NCBI GenBank assembly: GCA_016872355.1
Contig: VGZY01000022.1
Coordinates: 1-40,326, forward strand
Direction of reading: 5' to 3'
DNA: 40,326 nucleotides
Origin: SAR202 cluster bacterium
Lineage (GTDB): Bacteria; Chloroflexota; Dehalococcoidia; Lucifugimonadales; VGZY01
The notes beneath the pieces are model-generated. The model worked only from the letters and a program-made list of their open reading frames with translations, was not told where the DNA came from and did not search any database. Shown here piece after piece: positions 6,691 through 14,589 of this stretch. Each line of letters opens with the position of its first letter. The stretch's first letter is position 1. The translations under genes and the position numbers were made by a program.

Positions 6691-8249
6691 AGCGGAATGC
6701 TCCCGTGCTTCTTCGGCGGGAGGACCTCCCGCTTGTTGTTCAGCATCTCCAGCGCCCGGACGATCTTCGGCCGCGTCTCCGCCGGGTCGATTACATCATC
6801 TATCAGGCCTTTGCCCGCGGCCACGTACGGGTTCATGAGCCGCTTGCGGTAGTCCTTTTCCAGGGCGGAGCGCGTCTCAGCGGGGTTAGCGGAGTCGCCG
6901 ATTTCCTTCTTGTGGATAATGTTAACCGCGCCGTCCGCGCCCATGACGGCTATTTCGCCGGTAGGCCAGGCGAAGTTGATATCGCCTCGGAGGTTCTTGC
7001 TGCTCATTACGATATACGCGCCGCCGTAGGCCTTGCGCGTGAGCACGCATATCTTGGGCACGGTGGCCTCTGCGTACGCGTAGATGAGCTTCGCGCCGTG
7101 GCGAATGATGCCGCCGAACTCCTGCGCCGTTCCGGGCATAAAACCCGGTGTATCCACGAACGTGACCAGCGGTATGTTAAAAGCGTCGCAGAAGCGGACG
7201 AACCGGGCAGCCTTTACGGAGGCGTTAATGTCCAGCACGCCGGCGAGGGCCTCAGGCTGCTGGGCGACGATACCGACCGGCTTTCCGGCGAAGCGTGCGA
7301 AGCCTACGATGATATTTCGAGCGTAAGTCTGGTGGACCTCAAGAAAGTCCCGATCGTCGATTACCTGGAGGATAATGTCCAGCATGTTGTACGGCTGGTT
7401 GGGATTATCCGGGATGACGTGCAAGAGGCCCTTGTCCTTGCGCATGGGATCGTCGCCCGATGCCTTGCGAGGGGGATCTTCCATGTTATTCTGCGGCAGG
7501 AAGCTCAGGAGGCGCTGCACGGTCGCGATGCACTCCTCCTCGGACTCAATCGCAAATTGGGCAACGCCGCTCTTGACTGCGTGGGCCATTGCGCCGCCGA
7601 GCTCTTCGTGCGTTACGGTCTCGCCCGTGACGGCCTTGATGACTTCTGGGCCTGTGATGTAAAGCTGACCTTTCCCCTTCGCCATGAGAACGAAATCAGT
7701 CAGGGCGGGGGAGTAGCACGCGCCGCCGGCCGCGGGTCCAAGCACAACCGATATCTGCGGGACAACGCCCGAGGCGCGCACGTTGCGCAGGAATATGGAG
7801 CTATAGCCGGAGAGGCTGCCGATACCCTCCTGGATGCGCGCGCCGCCTGAGTCGATGAGGCCCACCACGGGGGCGCCGCTGTTCATCGCAAGGTCCATAA
7901 CCTTGCATATCTTTCCGGCCGCGACCTCTGAAAGCGAGCCGCCGAGCACCGTGAAGTCCTGTGCATACACAAAGGTCATGCGGCCGTTGATCTTGCCGTA
8001 GCCCGTGACAACGGAGTCGCCTGCGTACTTCTGCTTGTCCAGGCCGAACTCGGTGGACTGGTGCTGCACGAATGGGTCAAGCTCTTCAAACGAGCCCTCA
8101 TCAAGCAGGAGCGCAATGCGCTCGCGCGCGGTCATCTTTCCGCGCTGGTGCTGGGCGTCTATCCTGGCCTGACCGCCGCCCAGCCTGGCCTGTTCCTTGC
8201 GCTTGACAAGGTCTTCGTGCTTGTCGTCGACTTTACGACGCAATACCAT
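6687..8249 (-). CDS. Acyl-CoA carboxylase carboxyltransferase subunit (PccB/MmdA family)
   Basis: This 520-residue protein of the carboxyltransferase (crotonase-fold) family includes propionyl-CoA carboxylase beta and methylmalonyl-CoA decarboxylase alpha. Typical features are RIALLLDEGSFEE near the N-terminus, the acyl-CoA pocket SGGARIQEG, the second half motif FVDTPGFMPGTAQEFGGIIRHGAKL and AYGGAYIVMSSK. It transfers CO2 from carboxybiotin to an acyl-CoA such as propionyl-CoA or acetyl-CoA, or catalyses the reverse; substrate choice is not certain from sequence. The ATG at 8249 matches the family start and removes a 50-residue upstream extension that would run into the folP promoter region. 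First gene of the minus-strand cluster, coupled to the small linker-like gene. Confidence 0.92.
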   Translation of the reverse strand: MVLRRKVDDKHEDLVKRKEQARLGGGQARIDAQHQRGKMTARERIALLLDEGSFEELDPFVQHQSTEFGLDKQKYAGDSVVTGYGKINGRMTFVYAQDFTVLGGSLSEVAAGKICKVMDLAMNSGAPVVGLIDSGGARIQEGIGSLSGYSSIFLRNVRASGVVPQISVVLGPAAGGACYSPALTDFVLMAKGKGQLYITGPEVIKAVTGETVTHEELGGAMAHAVKSGVAQFAIESEEECIATVQRLLSFLPQNNMEDPPRKASGDDPMRKDKGLLHVIPDNPNQPYNMLDIILQVIDDRDFLEVHQTYARNIIVGFARFAGKPVGIVAQQPEALAGVLDINASVKAARFVRFCDAFNIPLVTFVDTPGFMPGTAQEFGGIIRHGAKLIYAYAEATVPKICVLTRKAYGGAYIVMSSKNLRGDINFAWPTGEIAVMGADGAVNIIHKKEIGDSANPAETRSALEKDYRKRLMNPYVAAGKGLIDDVIDPAETRPKIVRALEMLNNKREVLPPKKHGSIPL

Positions 8250-8251
8250 AA

Positions 8252-8281
8252 TTGATGAAGTCCTGAGCGACGTGAAATAAT
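8252..8281 (+). promoter_or_regulatory. Candidate promoter for folP-folK
   Basis: TTGATG (8252-8257) and AATAAT (8276-8281) are separated by 18 bases in the 58-bp divergent gap, giving a predicted start near 8288, about 20 bases before the folP start codon. This was read by eye and not tested. Confidence 0.35.
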
Positions 8282-8307
8282 CACCCCCAAAGGTACCAGA
8301 TTCCCAA

Positions 8308-9186
8308 ATGGCTAGCAAGGCGAGGCAGACGGTGCGCGGCACAATGAAGGTCGGCAACAGCACATTCGTATGGGGTTCACGCACGTACGTGATGGGCATC
8401 CTGAATGTGACCCCGGATTCTTTCTCAGGGGACGGGACCGGCGCCGACGTTCAGGCTGCCGTCCGGCAGGCAGTCACGTTCCAGGAGCAGGGAGCGGACA
8501 TTATCGACGTGGGGGGCGAGTCTACGCGGCCGCCGGCGGTCTACGCCGGCGCGAGGCCTGTGACTGCTGACGAGGAGCTCGCGCGCGTGCTGCCGGTGAT
8601 CAAGGCCCTCAAGAGCGCGGTCACGCTGCCCATAAGCATAGACACGTACAAGGCCGCCGTGGCGCGAGCGGCTGTCGATGCTGGCGCTTCGCTAATCAAC
8701 GACGTCTGGGGCCTCCGGCGGGACCCGGGCATGGCCCGCGTTGCCGCGGAGCTCCACGTGCCCGCAGTCCTCATGCACAACCAGGATGGGACGAGCTACC
8801 GTGACCTCGTGCCGGACATAATTGCCAGGCTCGGGGAGCTTGCGGCCGAAGCCGAGCGCGCCGGCATCGCGCCAGACAGGATTATCGTCGATCCGGGCTT
8901 TGGCTTCGGCAAGAACACCGGCCAGAACCTGGAGATGCTCAGGAGGCTGGGAGAGCTGCGCGCCCTGGGGAAGCCGCTTCTGGTCGGCATGTCCCGCAAG
9001 TCCACGATCGGCCAGGTGCTGGACCTCCCGGTCCACGAGCGCGTGGAGGGCACCGCCGCGACGGTGGCGCTATCCATTGCCGCGGGAGCGGACATCGTTC
9101 GAGTGCACGATGTGAAGGAAATGGTGCGGGTGGCGCGCATGACGGATGCCGTGGCGCGCGGCTGGAGGCCTGCTCATGCTAACTGA
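8308..9186 (+). CDS. folP: Dihydropteroate synthase
   Basis: This 292-residue TIM-barrel enzyme joins para-aminobenzoate to 6-hydroxymethyl-dihydropterin diphosphate in folate synthesis. GILNVTPDSFSGDG near the N-terminus, the pterin-binding loop IIDVGGESTRPP, SIDTYK, LINDVWG, DPGFGFGKN and LVGMSRKS are all present. These are the conserved pterin, PABA and phosphate contacts. The start could be 8308 or the ATG at 8344, just before the first barrel strand; neither has a well-spaced ribosome site, so the longer form is given. The gene overlaps folK by 11 bases, and both are divergent from the carboxylase cluster. Confidence 0.95.
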   Translation: MASKARQTVRGTMKVGNSTFVWGSRTYVMGILNVTPDSFSGDGTGADVQAAVRQAVTFQEQGADIIDVGGESTRPPAVYAGARPVTADEELARVLPVIKALKSAVTLPISIDTYKAAVARAAVDAGASLINDVWGLRRDPGMARVAAELHVPAVLMHNQDGTSYRDLVPDIIARLGELAAEAERAGIAPDRIIVDPGFGFGKNTGQNLEMLRRLGELRALGKPLLVGMSRKSTIGQVLDLPVHERVEGTAATVALSIAAGADIVRVHDVKEMVRVARMTDAVARGWRPAHAN

Positions 9187-9628
9187 CGCGTACCTGGGGC
9201 TGGGCTCCAACCTGGGGGACCGCCGCGCAAACATCCTCGAAGGCCTTGAGCGGCTGCGGGAGCGGTTCGGGGATGTGAAGGCGTCGTCGATTTACGAGAC
9301 CGATCCGGTGGGGTTTGCGGGACAGCCGCCGTTCATGAACGCAGCGTGCAGACTGTGGACGGACCTTGATGCTTTCTCGCTGCTGTCCGAGATACAGAAA
9401 ATGCAAGTTGTGTGGGGCAAGCGGCGGGCCTTCGTGAACGGGCCGCGAACGCTGGACATCGATATCCTCGTCTTCGGCCGCGCCGTCTTCTCAACCCCTA
9501 ATCTCACCGTGCCTCACCCGCGGATGGCCCAGCGTCAATTCGTCCTGCTACCGCTATCCGAGATCGCCCCGGGGCTTGTCCACCCGGTGCTGGGGGTAAC
9601 GGTAAGAGACCTACTCGATTCGTTGTAG
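9176..9628 (+). CDS. folK: 2-amino-4-hydroxy-6-hydroxymethyldihydropteridine diphosphokinase
   Basis: This 150-residue HPPK transfers diphosphate from ATP to 6-hydroxymethyl-dihydropterin, the step just before FolP. It has the N-terminal GLGSNLGD motif, the central segment SSIYETDPVG and the signature GPRTLDIDIL with its magnesium-binding aspartates, followed by PHPRMAQRQFVL. The ATG at 9176 has a GGAGG site seven bases upstream and lies inside the end of folP, so the two are translationally coupled. The stop codon TAG is part of the first unit of a dual-hairpin repeat. Confidence 0.95.
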   Translation: MLTDAYLGLGSNLGDRRANILEGLERLRERFGDVKASSIYETDPVGFAGQPPFMNAACRLWTDLDAFSLLSEIQKMQVVWGKRRAFVNGPRTLDIDILVFGRAVFSTPNLTVPHPRMAQRQFVLLPLSEIAPGLVHPVLGVTVRDLLDSL

Positions 9629-9709
9629 CCCGCCCCGATGCATCGGGGCCTGTCATGCTCGCCTGGATCGCCTGTCGATGACGCGGGCGCGATGAATCGC
9701 GCGGCTACA
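9624..9709. repeat. Dual-hairpin palindromic repeat, copy 1
   Basis: The element begins TGTAGCC (9624-9630) and ends GGCTACA (9703-9709). Inside are two palindromes, CCCCGATGCATCGGGG (9633-9648) and GCGCGATGAATCGCGC (9687-9702), joined by a spacer ending ACGCGGG. Copy 2 at 14488 has the same two stems in swapped order. This copy overlaps the folK stop codon. Confidence 0.85.
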
Positions 9710-9761
9710 GGGATAGGAGCCGCCCCGAGGTCCCATGCGGTGGTCATCACCAATAAATCGT

Positions 9762-9944
9762 TCAATCCCTGAGGTTCGGCGGGAGCAGGTTGGGAATCGT
9801 GTCCTTGATGGGGTAAGCCTCTTTGCAGGACTGGCATGTCAGCGTGCCTTCCACAACCTCGCCGTCTTCCTCCGTTGTTACCTGCAACTTCAGCGTGCCC
9901 CGGCAAACGGGGCAGGCGAGTATCTTAACCAGTTCGGGCTTCAT
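9762..9944 (-). CDS. Trm112-family zinc-ribbon protein
   Basis: This 60-residue protein of the Trm112/YcaR (UPF0434) family has cysteines at 11, 14, 37 and 40 (CPVC and CQSC) that form a zinc ribbon, followed by the typical ending AYPIKDTIPNLLP. Trm112 in eukaryotes and archaea activates several methyltransferases; bacterial members are thought to act as small partner proteins, with targets mostly unknown. AGGAG lies six bases before the ATG, next to the stop of the CopD-like gene, so the two are likely translated from one transcript. Confidence 0.9.
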   Translation of the reverse strand: MKPELVKILACPVCRGTLKLQVTTEEDGEVVEGTLTCQSCKEAYPIKDTIPNLLPPNLRD

Positions 9945-9955
9945 GCGGGCTCCTG

Positions 9956-10462
9956 CTAGGGGCGGAGTGCTATTTCGTAGAGGACTTTCATCATATCAGA
10001 CAGGAAGAAGACGATGAGACCCAGAATGACCAGGGTGTTGTAGCCGGAGACAGCCTGCAAGGCCTTCTGGAGCGCATTGGGCGGCCTTGCAGGCTTGGCG
10101 AGATATGGCTCCAGCAGCTTCGTCTGGCGCCGCTGGTCGCGCACAAGAAGGAACATCCATATCGTGAGGACGGACTTGACTCCAAGTGTGGCGGCATAGG
10201 GAGCGCCCACGACGTTTGCCGTCAGCCGGTCCGCCGCCAGGATTACACCAGTAGCGACAAGCACGACGATGGCCGTGATCACCAGGGCCCGAAACTCTAC
10301 GGCGTAGCCCTGGCTCAGCCCCTTCGGCAGGTCCGGGAAGCGCCTTGAGACCGGCCTCAGAACAAGGAAATAAAACAGGCTACCCCCGACCCAGAGAGTA
10401 GCCGAAACGAGGTGCATCCACCTCACAATTAACATGAACATGTCGCCGATGCTCATCGGCAT
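9956..10462 (-). CDS. CopD-like four-helix membrane protein
   Basis: This 168-residue integral membrane protein has four predicted spans (about residues 8-32, 55-75, 85-105, 138-160). His17 in the first helix (RWMHLVSATLWVGGSLFYF) and the surrounding pattern resemble the copper-resistance D/CopD and related DUF families, in which such histidines bind copper or heme. The start may be the first ATG (10462) or the second (10456). It begins nine bases after the TlpA-like gene ends, consistent with an operon. A redox or copper role with the thioredoxin-like lipoprotein is plausible but not proven. Confidence 0.7.
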   Translation of the reverse strand: MPMSIGDMFMLIVRWMHLVSATLWVGGSLFYFLVLRPVSRRFPDLPKGLSQGYAVEFRALVITAIVVLVATGVILAADRLTANVVGAPYAATLGVKSVLTIWMFLLVRDQRRQTKLLEPYLAKPARPPNALQKALQAVSGYNTLVILGLIVFFLSDMMKVLYEIALRP

Positions 10463-10471
10463 ATTCTATCG

Positions 10472-11020
10472 TTATTGGAGCAGTTGCGCGACAAGCTCCT
10501 CCAGCTTCTCCTCGGTCAGCGCGCCGGCCCACGTCCGGACGATCTTGTGGTCCCTGTCCAGGAACACCGTGGTCGGGAAGGTGACGACGTTGTAGCTTCG
10601 GACGATCTCCCCCTTCGCGTCCGGTCCGACAGAGTACTGCAGGTCCAGGTCGTCCACGAACTTCTGGCCGTCCGCCACCGAGTCCAGTCCCACGAGCTGC
10701 ACGCCGATGAACTCAACGCCATCGTCCCTGTGCTTTTCGTACGTTCTCTTGAAGTGCGGCATCTCCAGGGCGCAGGGGGGGCAGGAAGGGTACCAGAAGT
10801 TGACGACAACGGGCTTCCCCGCGAAGCTCGCGAGGGAAACCTGCTGGCCTGCCTGGTAGTTCTCGTTGGCGAACGCGGCTATCGTGAGCTCAGGCGCGGC
10901 CTTTGCGGCGGCCAGCGTACCGGTCGCATCAGGACCGGTCGCAGTATCGTTGTTGCACGCTATGGCGCCGAGCGCGGCGGCGGCCAGGCACAGGACCCTT
11001 AGATACCAAAAGTGCTTCAC
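10472..11020 (-). CDS. TlpA/ResA-like thioredoxin lipoprotein
   Basis: This 182-residue extracytoplasmic thioredoxin-like protein has an N-terminal signal with a lipobox-like LGAIAC, placing the lipid cysteine at residue 22. A low-complexity Ala/Thr linker follows. The fold contains VVNFWYPSCPPCALEMP, so the redox pair is Cys80 and Cys83 (CPPC), and the cis-proline region is NVVTFPTTVFLD. It may keep exported thiols reduced or serve heme/cytochrome assembly, as TlpA and ResA do. The GTG at 11020 is chosen because TTGAGG lies seven bases before it and the signal peptide starts there; longer starts overlap sbcD. Next gene is CopD-like. Confidence 0.85.
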   Translation of the reverse strand: MKHFWYLRVLCLAAAALGAIACNNDTATGPDATGTLAAAKAAPELTIAAFANENYQAGQQVSLASFAGKPVVVNFWYPSCPPCALEMPHFKRTYEKHRDDGVEFIGVQLVGLDSVADGQKFVDDLDLQYSVGPDAKGEIVRSYNVVTFPTTVFLDRDHKIVRTWAGALTEEKLEELVAQLLQ

Positions 11021-11069
11021 AGTTCGCCTCAATTGTCGTCTTTCGTTTAGCAAGAAACTTACTGGCGGA

Positions 11070-12308
11070 CTACCCCTCCGGCGCAGTGTCACCCATCAGC
11101 CTCTCGGCGTGCTGCATCAGGGCTTTGCGCCGGTCTTCTGCGATGTTCCGACTCTTCAGGTACAGGTCAAGAGCGTCATGCGGGTCTATCGCCTTCTGGT
11201 TAGCTGCTCCAAGGCGCGTTCGCGCCTGCTCTTTAGATTCCTTCGAAATCGCGGCGATGTAGTGTGCACCCGACAGCGCCGCTCGTATCTCCGGTTCCTT
11301 GATGTGCCCTTCAAGCTCGGCGGGCGTCTTGATGAGCACGCGCACAACTGTCCCTGATACGTCTTGCTTCCGGATGGCCTTGAGGACCAGCTCCATCGGG
11401 TCGGAAGCGCCCGCTGGGATGTCCACCGCGATCGTCAGGAACCGCCGTGCGTCCACCTCTTGGAACCGGAAGTCAGCGAGCCTGCGGCCGGACGGTCTGG
11501 ACGGATCAATGTCGACAACGCAAAAGCCCTTTGGGTCCTTTTCCTCGCCGAAGTCTACGCGCTGAAGGCTGCCGGAATACACAACCATCGGGTCTGTGTT
11601 CAGGACCTGGTGGCGGTGTATGTGGCCGAGCGCAACATAGTCCAGCATCGGAAGGGCAACGGCGCTCTTTAGAAGCACATGGTCGCGCCCGAGCATCATT
11701 GACTGTTCCGAGCCCGTAGTCGCCTCGCTTACAGAGACGTGCCCGGCGAAGATGGCCGGTATGGACGGGTCCAGCGCCTCGGCCTTTAGGCGGACCGCGT
11801 TGGTCAACGACTCCTCAATGGCCTTGTTGACCTCCTCGGGGCTCAGCCCCTGGGTGTCCTCCCTACTTAGAAACGCCCCGCGCCGTATCCAGGGTAGCGA
11901 AATTACCTGCAGCGGCCCGGAGGCTGTCTTGACCACGTGCGTGGCGAAAGTGTCGCCGGTGTAGATTCCGGGCACATCGAGGGTCCGGAATATTTCCAGC
12001 GATGTGGCGCGGTTGACGATGTGGGGCATATCGTGGTTGCCGACGACGAGAAACACCGGCACGCCCGCCGCGGCCAGCCTGGCGATGCGCTTCGCGAACT
12101 CGCGCTGGTGCGTCTGGTTAGGGTCGCGGCTCTTGTATGCGTCGCCGCAGAAGACGACCAGGTCGACACGGTTTTCTAAGGCGTGTTCAACGACTTCATC
12201 GAAGGTGCGCAGGAAGTCGAGCAGCCGGGTGGACAGGCCGGTAGCGGCGTCCGGCCTGCCGTAGTTCTCCACACCGATATGTACGTCGCTGAAGTGGAGG
12301 AGTCGCAT
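11070..12308 (-). CDS. sbcD: SbcD/Mre11-family DNA exonuclease
   Basis: This 412-residue calcineurin-fold nuclease carries the five phosphoesterase motifs: SDVHIG (residues 7-12), the FCGDAY segment (Asp56), GNHD (90-93), an IFAGHV histidine and YVALGHIHRHQ. The capping domain and a longer C-terminal helical tail follow. SbcD works with the SMC-like ATPase SbcC to open hairpin and protein-blocked DNA ends. No sbcC is next to it in this window. The ATG at 12308 fits the family start but has no good ribosome site, so the gene may be translated from an upstream-coupled or leaderless message. Confidence 0.9.
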   Translation of the reverse strand: MRLLHFSDVHIGVENYGRPDAATGLSTRLLDFLRTFDEVVEHALENRVDLVVFCGDAYKSRDPNQTHQREFAKRIARLAAAGVPVFLVVGNHDMPHIVNRATSLEIFRTLDVPGIYTGDTFATHVVKTASGPLQVISLPWIRRGAFLSREDTQGLSPEEVNKAIEESLTNAVRLKAEALDPSIPAIFAGHVSVSEATTGSEQSMMLGRDHVLLKSAVALPMLDYVALGHIHRHQVLNTDPMVVYSGSLQRVDFGEEKDPKGFCVVDIDPSRPSGRRLADFRFQEVDARRFLTIAVDIPAGASDPMELVLKAIRKQDVSGTVVRVLIKTPAELEGHIKEPEIRAALSGAHYIAAISKESKEQARTRLGAANQKAIDPHDALDLYLKSRNIAEDRRKALMQHAERLMGDTAPEG

Positions 12309-12339
12309 CTAAAGGTTAGTGGCGCCGGGATGCTGCAAA

Positions 12340-12573
12340 TCAGACAGCCTCCGACAGTCGCTCGCTGAACTTGTACAACGGGGCCACTTGCTTGGCATCA
12401 CCTTCGAGCAACTCTTCTATTCGCTTGACAGTCTTGGCTGATAGGAGCGTGTCGCCGCATCTGTCACAGACCAGGGCGGGCACATCATCAATCATGACCC
12501 TCTGATCACCCCGCCGACGGTTCAACGATATCGTCTTCGCCCGGTAGTTTCCCTTACACAAATCGCATCTCAT
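12340..12573 (-). CDS. YgiT-type zinc-finger protein (antitoxin-like)
   Basis: This 77-residue protein starts MRCDLCKGNY and has a second Cys pair in LVCDRCGD, forming the CxxC...CxxC zinc finger of YgiT/MqsA-type proteins. Its C-terminal helix region (VKRIEELLEG) is short, and the helix-turn-helix of full MqsA is missing. A purine-rich GGGGGAGGAGGA lies upstream of the ATG. The ATG shares one base with the TAA of the upstream gene, so the pair is tightly coupled. Zinc fingers of this type commonly accompany a small partner such as the DUF4258 gene here, in toxin-antitoxin-like pairs. Confidence 0.8.
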   Translation of the reverse strand: MRCDLCKGNYRAKTISLNRRRGDQRVMIDDVPALVCDRCGDTLLSAKTVKRIEELLEGDAKQVAPLYKFSERLSEAV

Positions 12574-12884
12574 TATGATGTCCTCCTCCCCCTTTGCGTG
12601 GGGGAAATCCAGTACGGTGGTACAGGAATGTAGACTGTAATTATCCGCAATGGAGACTTGGTTGTCGTAACAACCACATGCAGGTTTCTGCCCGCAGTAG
12701 TGACTCCATAGAGCAGGCAACATGCCCCTCGAATATGATCAGGATAGTCTTCAAGGACTGAACCTGTCATCAGTACTTCGATGACTTCGTCGACCGAAAT
12801 AGCCTCCTCGTTAGCCTCGTCCGCAGCGTGCTGAGTCAAGAAGACTTCACCACGAGAAGCCAGTTGCCTGATCAATTCTGACAT
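12573..12884 (-). CDS. DUF4258-like protein (toxin-like partner)
   Basis: This 103-residue protein contains FLTQHAADEANEEAISVDEVIEVL, then GSVLEDYPDHIRGACCLLYG and LHVVVTTTKSPLRIITVY, the pattern of DUF4258 proteins (compact alpha-beta folds related to the RelE/MqsR-like group). His18 and Asp22 lie in the conserved helix. The start at 12884 is supported by AGGTGG four bases upstream and removes a longer frame that overlaps glyS. Together with the following zinc-finger gene, overlap by one base, it forms a toxin/antitoxin-like module; RNase activity is assumed from the family and not shown. Confidence 0.75.
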   Translation of the reverse strand: MSELIRQLASRGEVFLTQHAADEANEEAISVDEVIEVLMTGSVLEDYPDHIRGACCLLYGVTTAGRNLHVVVTTTKSPLRIITVYIPVPPYWISPTQRGRRTS

Positions 12885-12927
12885 GTAGCCACCTGCAACG
12901 GGCCAAATAGACCCCGGTCTGCCGGAA

Positions 12928-14451
12928 CTATCCCCCCAGCCGCTTCTTGAGCTCACCAACCAGGTCGTCTGTCTTCACACGCACCTGCTGCATGGAGTCG
13001 CGCTCGCGGATTGTGACCGACTTGTCTTCAAGCGAGTCGAAGTCCACCGTTACGCACAGTGGCGTTCCGATCTCGTCCTGGCGACGGTAGCGGCGGCCGA
13101 TGCTCTGGGAGTCGTCGAACTGCACCATGCCGTTTATGCCGGAGCGGCGCACTATGTTGAAGACATCGCTCGATAGCGGGGCCAGCTTTTCGTTGCGGCT
13201 GAGCGGCAGCACGGCAACCTTGACGGGCGCCAGGGCAGGGTGGAGCCTGAGAACGATGCGAGTCTCGGACTTGCCGCCGCCCGCCGGCATCTCTTCCTCG
13301 TTGTAGGCGTCGAGGAGAAATACCATGAGCGCGCGCTCCACGCCCATCGACGGCTCTATCACGTACGGAGTGATGTGCTCCTTTGTCTCCTCGTCGAAGT
13401 AAGTCATCGTCTGCCCGGTGGCGTTGGAGTGGGCCTTCAAGTCGAAGTCCGTCCGGCTCGCCACGCCCGAAAGCTCGCCCCAACCCCATGGGAACATGTA
13501 CTCAATATCGGAAGTACCCGTGGAGTAGTGAGACAGCTCTTCGGGGTCATGCGGCCTGATGCGTAGATTCTCCCGCTTGACTCCCAGGTTGCAGTACCAG
13601 TTAAGGCAATCCTCAACCCATTCCAGGTAGGCTGACTCCCCTTGCTGCGGCTTGACGAAGTACTCGATCTCCATCTGCTCGAACTCGCGGGTGCGGAAAA
13701 TGAAATTTCCCGTCGTGATTTCGTTGCGAAAGGCCTTGCCGACCTGCGCTATGCCGAACGGAAGTTTCTTCCGGGTGGCAGTGAGCACGTTGTTGAAGTT
13801 CACGAAGATGCCCTGTGCCGTTTCGGGACGGAGGAACACCTTCTTGTCCTCGGCCTTAACTGGCCCGAGATATGTGTCGAACATCAGGTTGAACAGTCGC
13901 GGCTCAGTGAGGTTGCCGGCCTTCGCCCCGCACTGTGGACACGGGACCTGAGCAATGGGGAAATCGGCAGCCGTGCCGGTCTCCTCGTATTTGCCGAATT
14001 TCTGGCCCGCGGCCTTCGCAACTGCATCGGCCCGCTCCCTGAGCTCCTTGCTCTCCGTGATCGCCATTGCCCCGTTGTAGGAAACGAGGCCAAGCTCCTG
14101 GCCTTCCGAAGACACAACCTTAATGACTTTGATGTGGTCCGGCCGGATACGCGCGTTGCAGGACTTGCACTCCGTCAACGGGTCGTTGAAGTTGGCCACA
14201 TGCCCGCTCGTCACCCATACCTGCGGGTGCATAAGGATCGCCGCGTCCAGGCCCACCATGTCGTCGCGCTCCCAGACGTTCTTGCGCCACCACAGGTCCT
14301 TGATGTTGCGCTTGAGCTCCACGCCCAGGGGACCGTAGTCCCACGTGCTGGCAAGGCCGCCGTAAATCTCGCTGCTCTGGAAGATAAACCCCCTGCGCTT
14401 GCAGAGCGACATCAGGCTGCTCAGGTCGATGGACGGCTTGGTCTGGGTCAT
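12928..14451 (-). CDS. glyS: Glycyl-tRNA synthetase, single-chain alpha2 type
   Basis: This 507-residue class II synthetase charges tRNA-Gly. The start matches the dimeric eukaryotic/Gram-positive type: RGFIFQSSEIYGGLASTWDYGPLGVELK near residues 16-45. Two CxxC pairs (CKSCNARIRPDH and CPQCGAKAGN) suggest an inserted zinc site. FRNEITTGNFIFRTREFEQMEIEYF carries motif 2 and ends a conserved glycine pocket, and the anticodon-binding domain starts near LAPVKVAVLPL. The ATG at 14451 has GAGG about seven bases upstream. The gene lies downstream of a palindromic repeat copy and upstream of the toxin-like pair; it is the only tRNA synthetase in the window. Confidence 0.95.
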   Translation of the reverse strand: MTQTKPSIDLSSLMSLCKRRGFIFQSSEIYGGLASTWDYGPLGVELKRNIKDLWWRKNVWERDDMVGLDAAILMHPQVWVTSGHVANFNDPLTECKSCNARIRPDHIKVIKVVSSEGQELGLVSYNGAMAITESKELRERADAVAKAAGQKFGKYEETGTAADFPIAQVPCPQCGAKAGNLTEPRLFNLMFDTYLGPVKAEDKKVFLRPETAQGIFVNFNNVLTATRKKLPFGIAQVGKAFRNEITTGNFIFRTREFEQMEIEYFVKPQQGESAYLEWVEDCLNWYCNLGVKRENLRIRPHDPEELSHYSTGTSDIEYMFPWGWGELSGVASRTDFDLKAHSNATGQTMTYFDEETKEHITPYVIEPSMGVERALMVFLLDAYNEEEMPAGGGKSETRIVLRLHPALAPVKVAVLPLSRNEKLAPLSSDVFNIVRRSGINGMVQFDDSQSIGRRYRRQDEIGTPLCVTVDFDSLEDKSVTIRERDSMQQVRVKTDDLVGELKKRLGG

Positions 14452-14487
14452 TGGGTCCTCGCTCAGTCAAGAGGTAGTTGAGGTTAA

Positions 14488-14553
14488 TGTAGCCCGCGCG
14501 ATTTATCGCGCCTGTACGCAACGCGGGCCCCGATAGGATCGGGGCGGGCTACA
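14488..14553. repeat. Dual-hairpin palindromic repeat, copy 2 (stems swapped)
   Basis: Begins TGTAGCCCG (14488) and ends CGGGCTACA (14553). The first stem is GCGCGAT/ATCGCGC and the second CCCCGAT/ATCGGGG, separated by a CTGTACGCAACGCGGG spacer. Copy 1 (9624-9709) has the same stems in the opposite order, with identical outer ends and an ACGCGGG spacer core. Confidence 0.85.
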
Positions 14554-14589
14554 CGAAATTGCAATCCAAACGATCTTATCAGGTTGCTG

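Noticed and set aside
6705-7850. 381-residue plus-strand frame across the carboxyltransferase
   Set aside because: Antisense shadow; composition is that of a complemented coding strand.
13642-14481. 279-residue plus-strand frame across glyS
   Set aside because: Antisense shadow of glycyl-tRNA synthetase; no family match or ribosome site.
14452-14589. Possible T-box leader for glyS
   Set aside because: The gap is mainly a dual-hairpin repeat; no T-box AGGGUGGNACCGCG sequence is seen.
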